Assembly (NCBI GenBank): GCA_030762935.1
Contig: CM060890.1
Coordinates: forward strand, 61,568,765 to 61,632,764
DNA length: 64,000 bases
Direction: 5' to 3'
DNA from: Hymenopus coronatus
Taxonomy: Eukaryota; Arthropoda; Insecta; Mantodea; Hymenopodidae
The notes below the pieces were generated by a model. The model saw only the letters and a program-made list of their open reading frames with translations, was not told the DNA's origin and searched no databases. The first letter of the stretch is position 1. Each line of letters opens with the position of its first letter. Made by a program: the position numbers and the translations under genes. This document shows positions 48,280 to 60,058 of the stretch, piece by piece.

Positions 48280-48655
48280 CTTCCTAAGCTGTTAACAAAA
48301 AATTTATGATATGCATTTATTTGACATGTTAGTTTTGGCAATATATTATATTTTGCTCAAAATTGCTTCTATTACTTGTTAGAAATAACCATGCATTTTC
48401 AATTTAAAGATCTGTTTTTTGGTTGTAAGGTTCGTTATCTTTAAATATCCTATAGTTATATATGACACTTTATATACTCATTACTTTTTAGATATGTATT
48501 TTGTTCTCTATTCACTTACTATTCACCCATTCACAGGCCTATATTTAAAACGTAATTTGGTGTCGAGACGTCAAAACATGTACTTCTGAGAAATATCTGT
48601 ATAAAATTTTGGATAAAGTACTCAACCTAACTTAGTACATAGATAAAATCGTAGA
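48280..48655 (-). repeat. Family A fragment, strongly decayed
   Basis: Minus orientation with recognisable TTAGTTTTGGCAATATATTA and CTTCTGAGAAATATCTGTAT blocks. Ends are gone. Confidence 0.55.
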
Positions 48656-48715
48656 CATAAGCTAGTAGAAATTGTATTTAACGACCCACTTAATAGAAAT
48701 TGCCGAGTAGAATAA

Positions 48716-48849
48716 TTTCACTTTCTCTAGCCCGCATATATAATATACATAGCGGATAGAGAAGGTATTGTATTCCACACGAAAATTCGTTATCGAGATT
48801 ACACCAAAAACGTGTGTTTTTGGGTTCCCTGAGTCCGCAAAAAGTATTT
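48716..48849 (+). repeat. Family A left-end fragment, directly before another copy
   Basis: Carries the left end and the blocks up to GAGTCCGCAAAAAGTATTTTT, then stops exactly where the next copy begins. Confidence 0.8.
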
Positions 48850-49768
48850 TTGTTTCTCTACACGTACTATGTACATAGTGTATAGAGACGTACCTACTGT
48901 AATGCACTCAAAAATTCGATAGTGAGATTTCACAAGAAATACATCTTTTGGGTCCTCCTGAACCCCCCCCCCAAAGAAAAGCGTTTTTGGTAAAGATCCG
49001 TGTATGTTTATATGTGTATGTGTGTGTGTGTGTCTCTGGACTGCATAGTTAAAAACGAGAAGACCGTGAAATACCAAACTTGGTATTTAGGTTTAGTATC
49101 TTCCAAGGATGCGACACCGAGATTTCCAAGAAAATCCCGCCACACAAACTACCATTACATGGAAAAATTTTCGAAAATTTTGATTTTCTCTAATGGTTCT
49201 AACGATGTTTATTAAAATCCCATAGCTATATTGAAGATATTTACATCCCAAATAAAATGTATATCTTGAATTTTCTGGGAAGAGCATCTAAGACCTCTTT
49301 ATTCTGGACGAATTTTGCCGAATTTTGCATAACTGGTATACCGCAAGAGATAGACGAAAACTTACTAAACACAAAATGCAGCTCTTGAAAAGAGCATAAA
49401 TTGTGTGTTTTGACATTTTAGTTTTTGAGGTAATCATTTCCGAGATATTCCTTGTTTTTGTTTCTTTTGAAGGTACTTATACGTTTCTCAGACAGGAAGT
49501 ACCGTTTTTTTCTTTTGTTCTACTCCTGGCCAAGCAAAGAGGCGATTTGCAATGACAATCACATAATGACAGCTTTTAAAACATTTGACTATCACTTTAG
49601 CTTAGTGGATTCCTTTAGTTCCCTTTTACTTATAAGGAACTAAATAATAAGAACATTCTGATAATGTTTATCTCCATAAGCATTGCGTAGAAGGAAGAAT
49701 AATCTTTTGTAAGAAGTTTGTAGAGCATCTGGATAAAGTCATGTGATTGTAACACATCAGCTTCTTTT
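48850..49768 (+). repeat. Family A copy, full length
   Basis: Clean terminal palindrome at 48853-48888, a C9 run at 48963-48971, (GT)n at about 49015-49032, and right end GTCATGTGATTGTAACACATCAG. Confidence 0.9.
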
Positions 49769-50508
49769 AACATTTTGGTTTCTCAAAGAATGTTCTCTAA
49801 ACTGGCGTCTTTTTCTCTTCTGAAAAGATTCTATAGAAGCAGGATATTGCGAAGGCCTGAGCTACGCAGAACTCTAAATACCCTGAAAATTATACCAGGA
49901 GGGAAAGAAGAAGCAGGTCGGGAGATAAAACGCTGATGGCCACTGGGATCGTCATGTCTTATTACGCGTGAAATGTAATTTAGATTAGCTGGTCGATGTC
50001 GAGAGTTGTGGGTGCAGGTTCGGAGAATTTAGAGCAAGAAGGAGGCCTGGAACTGAATCTCATCCTTTGTGCAGTCTACCCACTTCCCTAGACTTAATGG
50101 TGCTTACGGGTACTTGAGACAAAGGGATTTACTTTGGGTAACGTGGGCCTAATCATCACACAATGTAATATGCTCCTTTCAAACTTAGACTTTCTGAAAA
50201 TTGGATAGAGGCGAGGCTAAATTGGGATTTAAGCTGACAATGTATTCTCCTTCAGTCTCAAACAACTACGTCAGAGATGGTCAATTCATGAGCCAAGTCA
50301 AGATGTTTTGAATGGTTCGTCGATCAAGATTCGATGTCAACCGAATTATTATTGTAAGGTCTTCCTTTTTTGAATCGAAAAAATCTTTAGACATGTTCAT
50401 AAATCTATAGGACCTGCAATTCATAAATACTACAGCTGTTGATTTAATCGATTAATGGACCCATTAAAATTGTAATGTGGCGAAAGAAAATAGTAATGTG
50501 GCAAACTT
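49769..50508. other. Unassigned, moderately GC-richer
   Basis: No gene or SINE recognised in 49780-50500. Confidence 0.3.
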
Positions 50509-50758
50509 GTAATAGATACACATGAACTTTATTTGTTGCTAATAACATTATTGTAGATAAAGTTTGCTCTCAAACTTATATGGACTCAAATTTGCCCATT
50601 TTGCACATTTGAGTTTGAACTTCAGCAAAACTGCTCAGTATGTAATAGATACATATGAACGTTATTGTTAATAACATTATTGCTCTCGAACTTATGTGGA
50701 CTTAAATTTGTACATGAATCTTAAAACTTGAGTATAAACTTCAGCAAAACTGCTCAGA
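50509..50758 (+). repeat. Diverged tandem duplication (units about 132 and 118 bp)
   Basis: Units 50509-50640 and 50641-50758 both start TGTAATAGATACA(C/T)ATGAAC and both end CTTCAGCAAAACTGCTCAG. The second has lost about 14 bases. Older than the 171-bp duplication. Confidence 0.9.
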
Positions 50759-51618
50759 AGGGATATACTGTCAAAATAGAAGTGAAGAATCTGCAAAGCT
50801 CTTTAAACTGGTCTGGGTTGTTTTTGGATGTCTATTGCTTCCGCTTGCAAAAACAGAAAGTATCTGTTAGAGCTATCGATTAATTTAAAATGTTGATCGG
50901 TTAACTATATGACTTTAATCGTTTAATTAGTAGGGTAATCTAATGTTATTATTCTATATATGGTATTTATTTCTATATATTTTTTTAAAGACAACATAGA
51001 GGAAAGAGAAGATGCTGAAGTATTTTTTTTTGTAATATTATTCAAAAAGACAAATAGAGGAATATAAAGGTCAGAAAATATGTACATATGTACAGATACC
51101 CACCAGAAAAGAACACCAGACGGTCATGAAAGCTATGGAGTTGAAACCGGAAGAGCTCACATTGACATTATTCCTGTAAGGAAGAAAATTCTTGGTTTTC
51201 GCTGAAGGTCGTGGTATTACATGGACTGAGAGAGATCGTAAAAACTGTCAGTATAGTTAGCCCACGAGATTTGAACTTAGATCCTCCTGGATCCTCCACC
51301 TCCAATATTACTGTTTGTACCAAACAACACTTTAATGCACCAGCATACATGTTTCGCATTTCAACCATATTATACCGTATGCTGACGTTACTGCTAGAAA
51401 ATTATCATAACATATTTCACACCTATTCCACGAAGCACGTGTGAGAATAATGAATGGTAAAACCAGGAACGAGTAAGCTTCACCGCCAGGCGGGTGTTGC
51501 GGCTCTTTAAATTGCTAACGTCGTTGAAGAAAATTGGATTCGTGAGGTTCGTTTGTAAGACCGGCGTTGTTTCATGTCCGCCGCTTCCATGTGAAGGGCC
51601 AAGGCTACACAAAAAAAC
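50759..51618. other. Unassigned; possible SINE-like segment 51465-51600
   Basis: AAAATTGGATTCGTGAGG at 51527 resembles 29921. No other support. Confidence 0.25.
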
Positions 51619-52466
51619 TTGATATATTCCATTCACATGACTTTCTCTACATCTCTGCAACAAACTGTAGTTAAAAAGCTTTTGCTTCTATTTACTTCAT
51701 GCTAATTAGCAGAAATAGTCTTATTACTTGCTTCCTTGTAACTATAAGAGAAATTAGGGACTATCATAGGTATAAGTGAAGTCAAACGCTGATTACTAGG
51801 TGACTGAAGCTCCTTTGTTTGTATGGACACGAGTTGACAAATTCCTGCATGAGAAAAATACAAGCTTTTTAAACCTGAAACAAAAAAGAATATCTAAGAA
51901 ACGATTAACTCCACGAAAAAGAATTATATAACATAAATTGTGTGTTTTAATGTGCTCTACAGTTTTTGTAGGGTAAGTTTTTGTCCATTTCTTATGGTTT
52001 AGAAGTTATGCAAAATTTCGTATAATTCATCCAGAATAAAGTAGTCTTCAGAGGCTATCCCAGAAAATTCAAGATAAACATTTTATTTGTCAGGTAAATA
52101 TCTTTAATATACGATATTTTAATCAAAATCGTTAGAGCCATTTTTAAGAAAATCAAAATTCTCACATTTTTTCCATGAAAAGGGTAGTTAGGGGTGGCGG
52201 TATTTTCTTGAAAATCTTTGTGTCGCATCTTTGGAAAATACTGAACTTAGATACCAAGTTTGGTATTTAACGGTCTTTTCGTTTTTGAGCTATGCTGTCC
52301 ACAGACACACAGACACACAAAGGACCTTTTTCCAAAAATGTTTTTTTTTGCATTCAGGCGGACCTAAAACAGGTATGTCCGGTGAAATCTGGTATCGAAT
52401 TTTTGGGTGTATTACAATACCTTCTCTATACACTATGTATATAGTACGTGTAGAGAAAGTAAAAAC
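51619..52466 (-). repeat. Family A copy, full length
   Basis: Right end TATATTCCATTCACATGAC; the left palindrome is at 52421-52459 and the end is GTAGAGAAAGTAAAAACTT. Flanks share AAAAACTT on both sides, a possible 8-base duplication, but both element ends adjoin A/T runs, so this is not decisive. Confidence 0.9.
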
Positions 52467-53089
52467 TTTCCTGTTGTTACGACATAGGTAACGCATCAAC
52501 TATTTGTTTTTCTGCCGGTTTCCACCACAATGATAATGCTCCTTAGACTTCCCATGTTCTCTTAAAGGTGTAATAATAAAAGAAATGGGTTACTTATGTA
52601 CAACGCACTCCCAAGATCCTAATCTTGGCATACAATTACGCAGTCTAACAACGCGCGTTTTTTGTAGTCCTACTCCTTAGGCTATTGTTTCCTCTCAAAT
52701 TAGCTCAAATCACACGGTAACGAAATCAGCTGATTGCTGAAATTTCAAAGGCATTCTTGGGAAGTCGTGTTGAAATCTACTTAATTTTAACAACGTCTTG
52801 AGAAGACACAGTCTCTTACCTCCGGCCCCGTTAATTACGTAATTTACAATCTAAAGCGTGGAAGATTTACGCTGAAAAGGGTATAGCAATTTAGTACAAA
52901 GTTGACAATGATAAACGACGCCGGGAATTAGGGATTTCGGCAAGGTAATGAGCGGACACGCAGTCCTTTTTGTTTATATATTAACTGATTATATCTCAAA
53001 GTGAAACTGGCAGCGACATTCTTATGAGTTGGGAGTTGACAGTTACTTTAACAACCTTCTGTCGAAGTTAACTGCACATAAGCGTTTTC
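52467..53089. other. Unassigned
   Basis: Nothing recognised. Confidence 0.35.
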
Positions 53090-53979
53090 TTTTTACTTTC
53101 TCTACTTACATAGGGATAGAGAAGTATTGCATTCCATCCAAAAATTTAATGTCGAGATTTCACCGGAAATATATGTTTTAGGACCCCCTGAATCCAAAAA
53201 AAGCATTCCCAGAAAAAGGTCCGTGCGTGCGTGTGTGTGTGTGTGTCCGTGTGTCTGAACACGATAACTCAAAAACGAAAAGTAGCTAAAATACCAAACT
53301 TGGTATTTAAGTTCAGTATCTTCCGGGGATGCGACACGAAGATTTTGAGAAAAATTCCCCCCTCCCCAAACTACCCTTTACATGTAACTTTTTTCAAAAA
53401 TGTTTATTTTCATCAAAATGGCTAACGATTTTGATTAAAGTATCGTATATTAAAGCTATTTACCTGACAAATAAAATGTATATCTTGAATTTTCTGGGAA
53501 TAGCTTCTAAAGATCTGTTTATTCTGGATGGATTTTGTTTAATTTGGCATAACTAATAAACCGTAAGAGATAGACAAAAACTTGCTCTACAAAAAATGTA
53601 GGTCTTCTTAATATACACAATTTACGCCATATACTTTTTTTCGTGGAGCTTACGTTTTTGAGGTATTCATTGTTATTAGTTTCAGTTGTGAAGTACTTAT
53701 ACTTTTCTCAGACGGGAGTGTCCGTTTTTCTTTTGTTCCACTCCTGGCCAAGAAAAGAAGCGATTTGTAATGACAATCGCATAACGACAGCTTTTAAAAC
53801 ATTTGACTATCGATTTAGTTTAGTGCATTCCCTTATTTTCTTCCTACTTATAAGGAACTAAGTAATAAGAACATTGTGCTGAATACCTCGAATAACAAGG
53901 TGCAGAAAGAAGAATAATCTTATGTAAGAAGTTTGTAGAACGGCTAGAGAAAGTCATGTGAGTGTAACACATCAGATTT
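53090..53979 (+). repeat. Family A copy, full length
   Basis: Left end TTTTTACTTTCTCTAC with half of the palindrome deleted, (GT)n at 53224-53247, and right end GAGAAAGTCATGTGAGTGTA then ACACATCAGA plus T7. TTTTTAC occurs immediately at both edges. Confidence 0.88.
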
Positions 53980-54112
53980 TTTTACTTGAGATTGTACGAT
54001 ATACAATCTTTCGCTAATCACTCAAGATAATAACACGGAATGAACTCATAATTTTAACTCAATTAACACAGAAGTATATAAGCAGAAAGTTACAATTAAA
54101 ACAGAAATAAAA

Positions 54113-54963
54113 CCCAATGTGTTCCATTTACATAACTTTTTCTACATCTCTGTAACAAATTATTGATTAAAAGCATATTCTATCTACTTCATGCAAATCC
54201 AAATAAAATGAGTATAAATTCTCTTGTTAATTGTTTCCTTGTAGAAGTGAATTGAATATACCATGCTAATGTGATAGCCAAACATTTTAAAATCTGGATG
54301 CTATGTTATTGAACCCCGTTTCTTTCTATGGCCAGAAGTTGACAAATTTTAAGAATTTTATGGTTGAAACCAATAGTAACAAGTATTTCAGAAATGGCCA
54401 GCTCTGCAAGGAAAAAAAAGTGTATATGACATAAATTATGTATGTGTTTTAACATATTTTGTGCAGTAAGTTGTTGTTTATCTCTTATGTTTACCAGTTA
54501 TGCAACATTCAAAAACATAATTCAGAATAAAGAGTTCTTAAGAGGTTACTCCCAGAAATTTCAAGATATACACGTTATGTCATGTACATATGTTTAGTAT
54601 ACGATATACTAATTAAAATCGTTACTGCAATTTTTAAGAAAATAAAAATATTCAACAAGTTTTTCCATGTAAGGTGTAGTTTAGGGCTGCGGGATTTTCT
54701 TGAAAATTTTCATATCGCATCATTGGTAGATACTAAACTTAACACCAAATTTAATATTTAATGGACATTTGTTTTCCAGATATGCTGCCCCCAGACTCAC
54801 TCACAAACACGGGCGCGAACTTTGTCTATTCTTTTTTCTTTTTTTTTTGATTCAGTGGACCGCAAATAATAAGTTTCTGATGAAATCTAGACATCAAAAT
54901 TTGAGGTGGAATAGATTACCCTCGTAACAGTTATGTGCATAGTACATATAGAGAAAGTAAAAC
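54113..54963 (-). repeat. Family A copy, both ends present
   Basis: Right end CCAATGTGTTCCATTTACAT at about 54116; left end GTACATATAGAGAAAGTAAAA at 54942-54962. No (CA)n expansion. Confidence 0.85.
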
Positions 54964-55115
54964 TGAGTAAAAAAGCCATGTGTTGCAACATATATTTAAG
55001 TTTTACATTTACATTTATTACAATTTTTTTCATAGTCGGTTTATCTTTTCCATATTCAGGACAGACAAGATTAGTGGTGTTCCACAAATAAAATTTATAG
55101 TTTTGTTTTTTTATA

Positions 55116-55430
55116 ATATGTGTCTCCTCTAGGACATAACAAGCGGATGTCTAGCGGTCAGAGGCCTATTGGAGAGCCAACGGCACGAAACCAGAGTATG
55201 GAGAACCTGAAACGAGTGGTCAGCCCTAGGTTTGAGCGTGGGGAAGTGAATGAATGCAAGAAAATGGATGATAGGAAAGGTTATGATGGAGGAATTGACG
55301 GAATGAGTGGTGGCGGAAACCGAGGGACCCAGAGAAAACCTGCCCAGACGCCACTTCGTCTACCACATATTCCAGCTGTGCAGGCAGGTGGGACACAAGC
55401 GGTCTAACCACTCAGCCACGGCGCCACCCT
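55116..55430 (-). mobile_element. SINE family 2, long copy
   Basis: Minus-strand head GGTGGCGCCGTGGCTGAGTG then GTTAGACCGCTTGTGTCC is tRNA-Ser/Leu-like, followed by GGTTTTCTCTGGGTCCCTCG. The body continues to about 55116. The 95-codon plus frame is just the antisense of this GC-rich SINE. Confidence 0.75.
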
Positions 55431-55479
55431 TATTTTTATTATAAAAATATATATCCTTTAAATGATTAAAAACTCATTT

Positions 55480-56330
55480 TTACCTTCTTTATTCGTAATA
55501 TTTACATAGTAGGTAGAGAAACAGTTGTATTCAACTCCAAACTGCGATGTCAAGATTTCAGCAGAAACACCTTTTTTGAGTTCCACTAAATCTAAAAAAA
55601 AAAAAAAAAAATGCTTTTAGAAAAAGGTAAGCGCACCCGCGCGTGGTTGTGTGTGTATGTGTGTGTGTTTGCACAGCAGAGCCCAGAAACAAAAATACTG
55701 ATAAATACCAAATTTAGTATTTAAGTTTAGTATGCTTCAAGCATGCTTCACGAAGATTGATAAGAAAATTCCTCCCATGCCAAACTACCCATCACATGGA
55801 ATTTTTGTAAAAATATTTTTACTCAAAAAGGACTTTAAGAACTAAGTATATTAAGGATATTTGCGTTAACAATAAACTTTATATCTTGCATTTTATGGAA
55901 ATAGCCTCTGAAAACCTCTTTAATCTGTATAAATTTGCATAACTGGTAAACCGTAAGATATAGGTAAAACCTTACTACACAGAAGCAGTAGATCTCGTTA
56001 AAAGTTGTGTCATATACGTTTTTTTTTTTTTTCTTCCTTTTTTTTCCCCCATGAGTGGACTATTTCCGACACATTCGTTTTTATTTATTTCAGTTTTAAA
56101 GTTCTTTAAACTTGTCTCATACGAGAGTTAGTCGACCCTTGACCATGCGAACAAACGAATTTAAATTACATGGCTATCTTCTTTTAAAATATTTAAGTGC
56201 ATTTCCGTATTTCCCTTCTACTTACAACAAAGAATGCATTAAGATCATATCCCATAATATTTATCTTAATTAACATGATGTAGATACAAAATACACTTAA
56301 CAACATTATGAGTTGAAAAAATCAGATTTT
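55480..56330 (+). repeat. Family A copy, near full length
   Basis: Left end TTTTTACCTTCTTTATTCG; an A run (55595-55611) and a T run (56018-56047) have expanded inside; right end AATCAGA then TTTTTATA, with TTTTTA also at the left edge. Confidence 0.82.
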
Positions 56331-56510
56331 TATACAAAATATTCTTTAAAAAATTCTTTTATAAACCTTTATTGAGCATTTAAATAGGTATATAAAAGAT
56401 AGTCGTGTTAGTTACATATTTATAACTCAAGAACGGCTGAATCGATTTAGCTGAAAATCAGTGGGGAGGTAGTTTAGAACCAGGAGACGGACATAGGATA
56501 CCTTTTTTAT

Positions 56511-56757
56511 TAGGCCACGCCGTGGCCGAGGGGTTAGACCACTCACCTCTCACCTAGATGGGCGGGTTCGATCCCAAGCGACCGCATGTGAGATTTATGG
56601 TGGACAAAACGGCGCTGTGGCGGGTTTTCTCCGGGTACTCCGGTTTCCCCGCCATTTTATTCCACCGGTGCTCCATCATCATTCATGTATAATCAGTGTC
56701 ACCACCTGTGGTGCCATAAGTAGTTAAATTGGACGTTAAATACTACCAAAACAAAAA
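56511..56757 (+). mobile_element. SINE family 2, inserted in the Helitron, with target duplication
   Basis: Head GCCGTGGCCGAGGGGTTAGA with box B GCGGGTTCGATCCC, then CTCCGGTTTCCCCGCC and CACCGGTGCTCCATC, ending in ACCAAAACAAAAA. GGATACCTTTTTTAT before it and GGATACTTTTTAT after it are a convincing target duplication. Confidence 0.88.
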
Positions 56758-57052
56758 GGGATACTTTTTATCCCGTTTCCGTGGGACATAACATAAAACG
56801 TGGCATTACAAAACGCAACAGACAGAAAAACGAAAAATTTGTCATTCAGAACATCAGTCTAGCCGTTGATTTGTTAAAAAATGGTATAACAAAACGCAAC
56901 TGACACGGAATAACAAACGCAACTGACAGCTAAACGTAATGTTGTCTATGGTTAAGTATGGTTGAAATTTGACAATTAGAAATTTTTAAGCTGTCCGGTT
57001 GATTGTTTGTTTCGAATTTCTATTACTTACTGTGCTGATATTATCATTAACA

Positions 57053-57369
57053 ATGCCGCGACCAAGACGATCGAATCTTTGCCGACAAAACCGTAATGCA
57101 ACTAGGATTCGAAACATTGCGAATGAAAGGTCTGAAGAACAAGAAATGGCACGTGAAGAGCGCCGCGTTAGTATGGCTCGACTTCGTGCTTCTCAATCAC
57201 AAGAGCAAAGCGAGGCAGCCCGTGAAACGGCTCGGTTGGTAATGCGAAATCGTCAAGCAAACTTCATAGATCAACAACAAGGTAATTTTCGGCGCCCAAG
57301 AAGAAATTTGTCAAGTACTGATTTGAATCAAGCAGCGTTTCGATACGATTGTAGTACTGATTACTGCTT
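57053..57369 (+). pseudogene. Helitron Rep/helicase ORF, N-terminal part
   Basis: From an ATG at 57053: MPRPRRSNLCRQNRN, an Arg/Glu-rich region with EEQEMAREERRVSMARLRAS and QSQEQSEAARE, to LNQAAFRYDCSTDYC. This is the N-terminal low-complexity segment and the very start of the region preceding the Rep domain in arthropod Helitron proteins. The Rep HUH motif and Tyr residues, and the first helicase motifs, are absent. At about 57365-57369 the frame passes directly into helicase C-terminal sequence (see the next entry), so the join is an internal deletion. An upstream in-frame ATG (56999) would add a hydrophobic stretch not usual for the family. Confidence 0.85.
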
Positions 57370-57881
57370 GCTAAATTCTATTGACTGTGTGTAACAAATG
57401 AAGATGGAGCCACCAACTATCCAATTGAATTTGTAAGCTCCTTGGATGTGCCTGGCTTACAATTTGCGACTAAAGGTTGGCTCCGTAGTAATCATGCTTC
57501 GAAACATAAACCAACCAAAACTGTGCAACAGAACGCGTTTGGTGGTAAGTAAATTGATGAACAATGTGATTTACGTGACGAAACTCAAAGGAAAATTCAA
57601 AGGTGAGGAAGTTCTCATTACGAGGTTCTTGATGATACCAACTGATTTGCCGTTTGAGTTTAAATGACTTCAATTTCCGATCCGTCTTGCAATCGCCATG
57701 ATCATTAACAAATCTGAAGGCCAATCCTTGAAAGTTTGTGGTCTGAATCTAGAAAATCGATGTTTTTCCCATGGTCAATTTATATGTGGTATGTTCACGG
57801 GTCGGAAGACCATCTGCGTTATTTGTTCTTGCGCCTGATAATAAAACAAGAAATGTCGTCCATCACAAGGTGCCTCACTGA
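57370..57881 (+). pseudogene. Helitron helicase, C-terminal part, frameshifted
   Basis: Reading across at least three frame changes: NSIDCV, TNEDGATNYPIEF then SSLDVPGL (up to about 57460); NLRLKVGSVVIMLRNINQPK, LCNRTRLVV, EEVLITRFLMIPTDLPFEF (to 57666); [31 protein letters not shown] and FSHGQF (to about 57790); and finally [19 protein letters not shown], ending in TGA at 57879-57881. These are the Pif1-type helicase motifs V and VI of Helitrons. The motif VI segment reads INKSEGQSL, where most copies have Q in place of E. Confidence 0.88.
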
Positions 57882-58046
57882 AGAGTGCAACCCATGCACC
57901 AAAATAAATGGCCAATAAAGAATCATTAAAATACTTGATTTTTTTATTTATATTTATTATCCTAACAGAAAAATTGAACTTAATAAGGTCCAAAATCTGC
58001 TCATTTATTGCCTCTAAGGCGGAACAAAGTTCGCCGTGTCAGCTAG

Positions 58047-58411
58047 TATGTTATAATTTTATGCTTCAAGCGCAATGTGAGTAGTTAATTTACATTAATG
58101 TGCAATGCATACAATTTCTGTAAAGCAATGCAGAATATGCTGCTAATTTACGTGGTTTAATTTATAATAAATAACATTTTAAATTTGTTTAGGGTTTTAC
58201 ATATTAGTAGAATAACTCTCATTAACAAAATAAAAAAAGCCAAAAGTACTCTTCTGAATTATATGCAATTATATGCAATACGTTATTTAAAGGCGTACTA
58301 AAATTAAATTTAATAGTAATAGCGAGTCTTCTTATTTGGTTTTGGTACGTAACGAGTAATATTGATCAGAGCAAATTACAAACATCAATAAAAAGATGCT
58401 TAACAAGAAAA
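58047..58411. other. Unassigned AT-rich DNA
   Basis: Nothing recognised. Confidence 0.35.
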
Positions 58412-59095
58412 ATCTTATGTGTTCCATTCACATAACTTTCTTTAGCTGTTTCGCAAACAAACTTTTCTTGTAAAAGATTATTCTTTTATCTACATTATGA
58501 TAAACAGAATAATTGTCTTATTACTTGCTTCTTTGTAAGTATAAGGGAAATAAGGGAGTATGACAGGCTAAAGCGATAGTTAAAACTTTGATATAGCGAT
58601 CGGGCTATTTAAAACAATTGAAATACGGGTCGCTTTGTTTGCTAGAAGTAAACAAAAGAAAAATGGCTTTCCGCTTGAAAAAAGTAACTTAAATATGAAA
58701 CCAAAACTCGGAATATACTGAAAACGGTTAACGCTACAAACATAAAATATGTGTTTTAACGAGATCTATATTTTTGGGTCCCTAGTAAGCTTTTGTCAAC
58801 CTCGTACAGCTTCCAAGTTATAAAAATGTTGGCTAAAGCCATAATAATTAGGTCTTCATACCCTGTTTCCATAAAATTGAAAATATACGTTTTGTTTGTC
58901 ATAAAAATAATTTAATCAAAATCGTTAAAGCCATTTTTGGGAAAATCAAAATTTTGGGAAAATTTTACATGTAAAAATAGTTATTATATTGTTGATTTTC
59001 GTCAAAATCATTGAGTCGCATCCTTGGAAGATATTGAACTCAAATACCAAGTTTGACATTTAACAGATGTTTTGTTTTTGAGCTATGCTGCACCC

Positions 59096-59137
<42 letters not shown>

Positions 59138-59220
59138 ACAGATGTTTTTCTAAAAGTGTTATTTTTATTTCCTATGAAATCTTGGTATGGAGTATTTAAG
59201 TACAATATAATAGCTTCTTG
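58412..59220 (-). repeat. Family A copy, left end decayed
   Basis: Right end ATCTTATGTGTTCCATTCAC at 58412. The (CA)n tract at 59099-59140 is the longest of any copy. The left palindrome is unrecognisable. Confidence 0.82.
59099..59140. repeat. (CA)n microsatellite inside family A
   Basis: About 20 CA units with one AA interruption. Confidence 0.97.
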
Positions 59221-59567
59221 ATCCTCAATTCGGTAAAGTGAATTTTTCACTCTGACTCTACTATCCAACTTCTGTCCTACATCGGCGTGTGTTGAAAAAC
59301 AATTAAATTAACAATAATTTAATAATCTAATAATTAGCTGAACTTTGAAGCCCAGGACTTAAAGTGCTTACGACATTGTAAGTTACTTTTGGGGTATGTC
59401 ATCTCAAAATAATTTGAAATCACCTTGTGGTTTATCGGGAAACAGCCGAGTCAGTTGAGAAGTTCAATGCCGGCACGATCTAATTAGCTCAGAGATTAGA
59501 GTAACCAGCTGGAGACTGGTTCAAATCCCAGCTATGATATTGAATTGTTCAGCCTAACTTTACTATC
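59221..59567. other. Unassigned; tRNA-like segment 59472-59540
   Basis: GCTCAGAGATTAGAGTAACC then CTGGTTCAAATCCCAGC give box-A- and box-B-like motifs at tRNA-like spacing. It may be the head of another SINE whose body was displaced, or an old tRNA pseudogene. Confidence 0.35.
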
Positions 59568-59568
59568 C

Positions 59569-59609
<41 letters not shown>

Positions 59610-59953
59610 ATAACAATAATAATCACAACAACTAGCTCCATGGCAAGACTACTCCCAAGGAACCTTGGCCTACCACCCGGCCGCTGCGTCCCCCTTCTCG
59701 GTTCATGACAGACGTAACGGATGAGGTGCAGAATTGGAGGGTGAGACGTGCTCAGCGCCTCGAACCGGTTAATACGGTCCTCATGACCTGGAGCCGCTAC
59801 TTCTCCATCAAGTAGCCCCCAGAGAACTCACGAGGCCGATTGCACCCCGGACCCGGTCCTCCAGCGGAGGAAAAATCCCTACGCCGGTACTGAGAATCGA
59901 ACCCAGATCTCTCGTTTGGTAAGCAGCTCCATTACCACCGCACTAAGGAGATG

Positions 59954-60001
<48 letters not shown>

Positions 60002-60058
60002 CTAACAATAATCATAATAATGTTAATAACAATACTAACAATAATAATAGTAATAATA
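59568..60058. repeat. AAT microsatellite split by a SINE
   Basis: (AAT)n at 59568-59608 and again at 59952-60000, with impure AAT/AAC to 60058. The SINE lies between the two halves. Confidence 0.95.
59632..59951 (-). mobile_element. SINE family 3 within an AAT microsatellite
   Basis: Minus-strand head CATCTCCTTAGTGCGGTGGT, box B GGGTTCGATTCTCAG at about 59885-59900, and a body matching 24669-24982. The tail (left side) runs into AAT repeats. Confidence 0.85.

Larger units (their letters stand above)
56388..58046 (+). mobile_element. Helitron deletion derivative
   Basis: The left region has ACTCAAGAACGGCTGAATCG and, beyond a SINE, TCCCGTTTCCGTGGGACATA, as in many arthropod Helitrons. The right end is a bulged hairpin GGCGGAAC-AAA-GTTCGCC (58018-58035) followed within ten bases by CTAG (58043-58046), the required Helitron terminus, and then T. 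It carries the two ends of a Rep/helicase ORF with everything between lost. The exact left terminus is uncertain within a few bases. Confidence 0.9.

Noticed and set aside
51619..52466. 8-base target duplication (AAAAACTT) suggesting a hAT/P-type element
   Set aside because: Both ends adjoin A/T runs that are part of the element edges, and other copies (6776, 35424, 48850) do not show a matching 8-base duplication.
55120..55407. 95-codon plus frame, glycine-rich, protein-like composition
   Set aside because: It is the antisense strand of SINE family 2, whose other copies do not keep the frame.
59472..59540. Possible genuine tRNA gene
   Set aside because: Box A/B-like motifs are present but I could not fold convincing acceptor and anticodon stems; more likely a SINE head or tRNA pseudogene.
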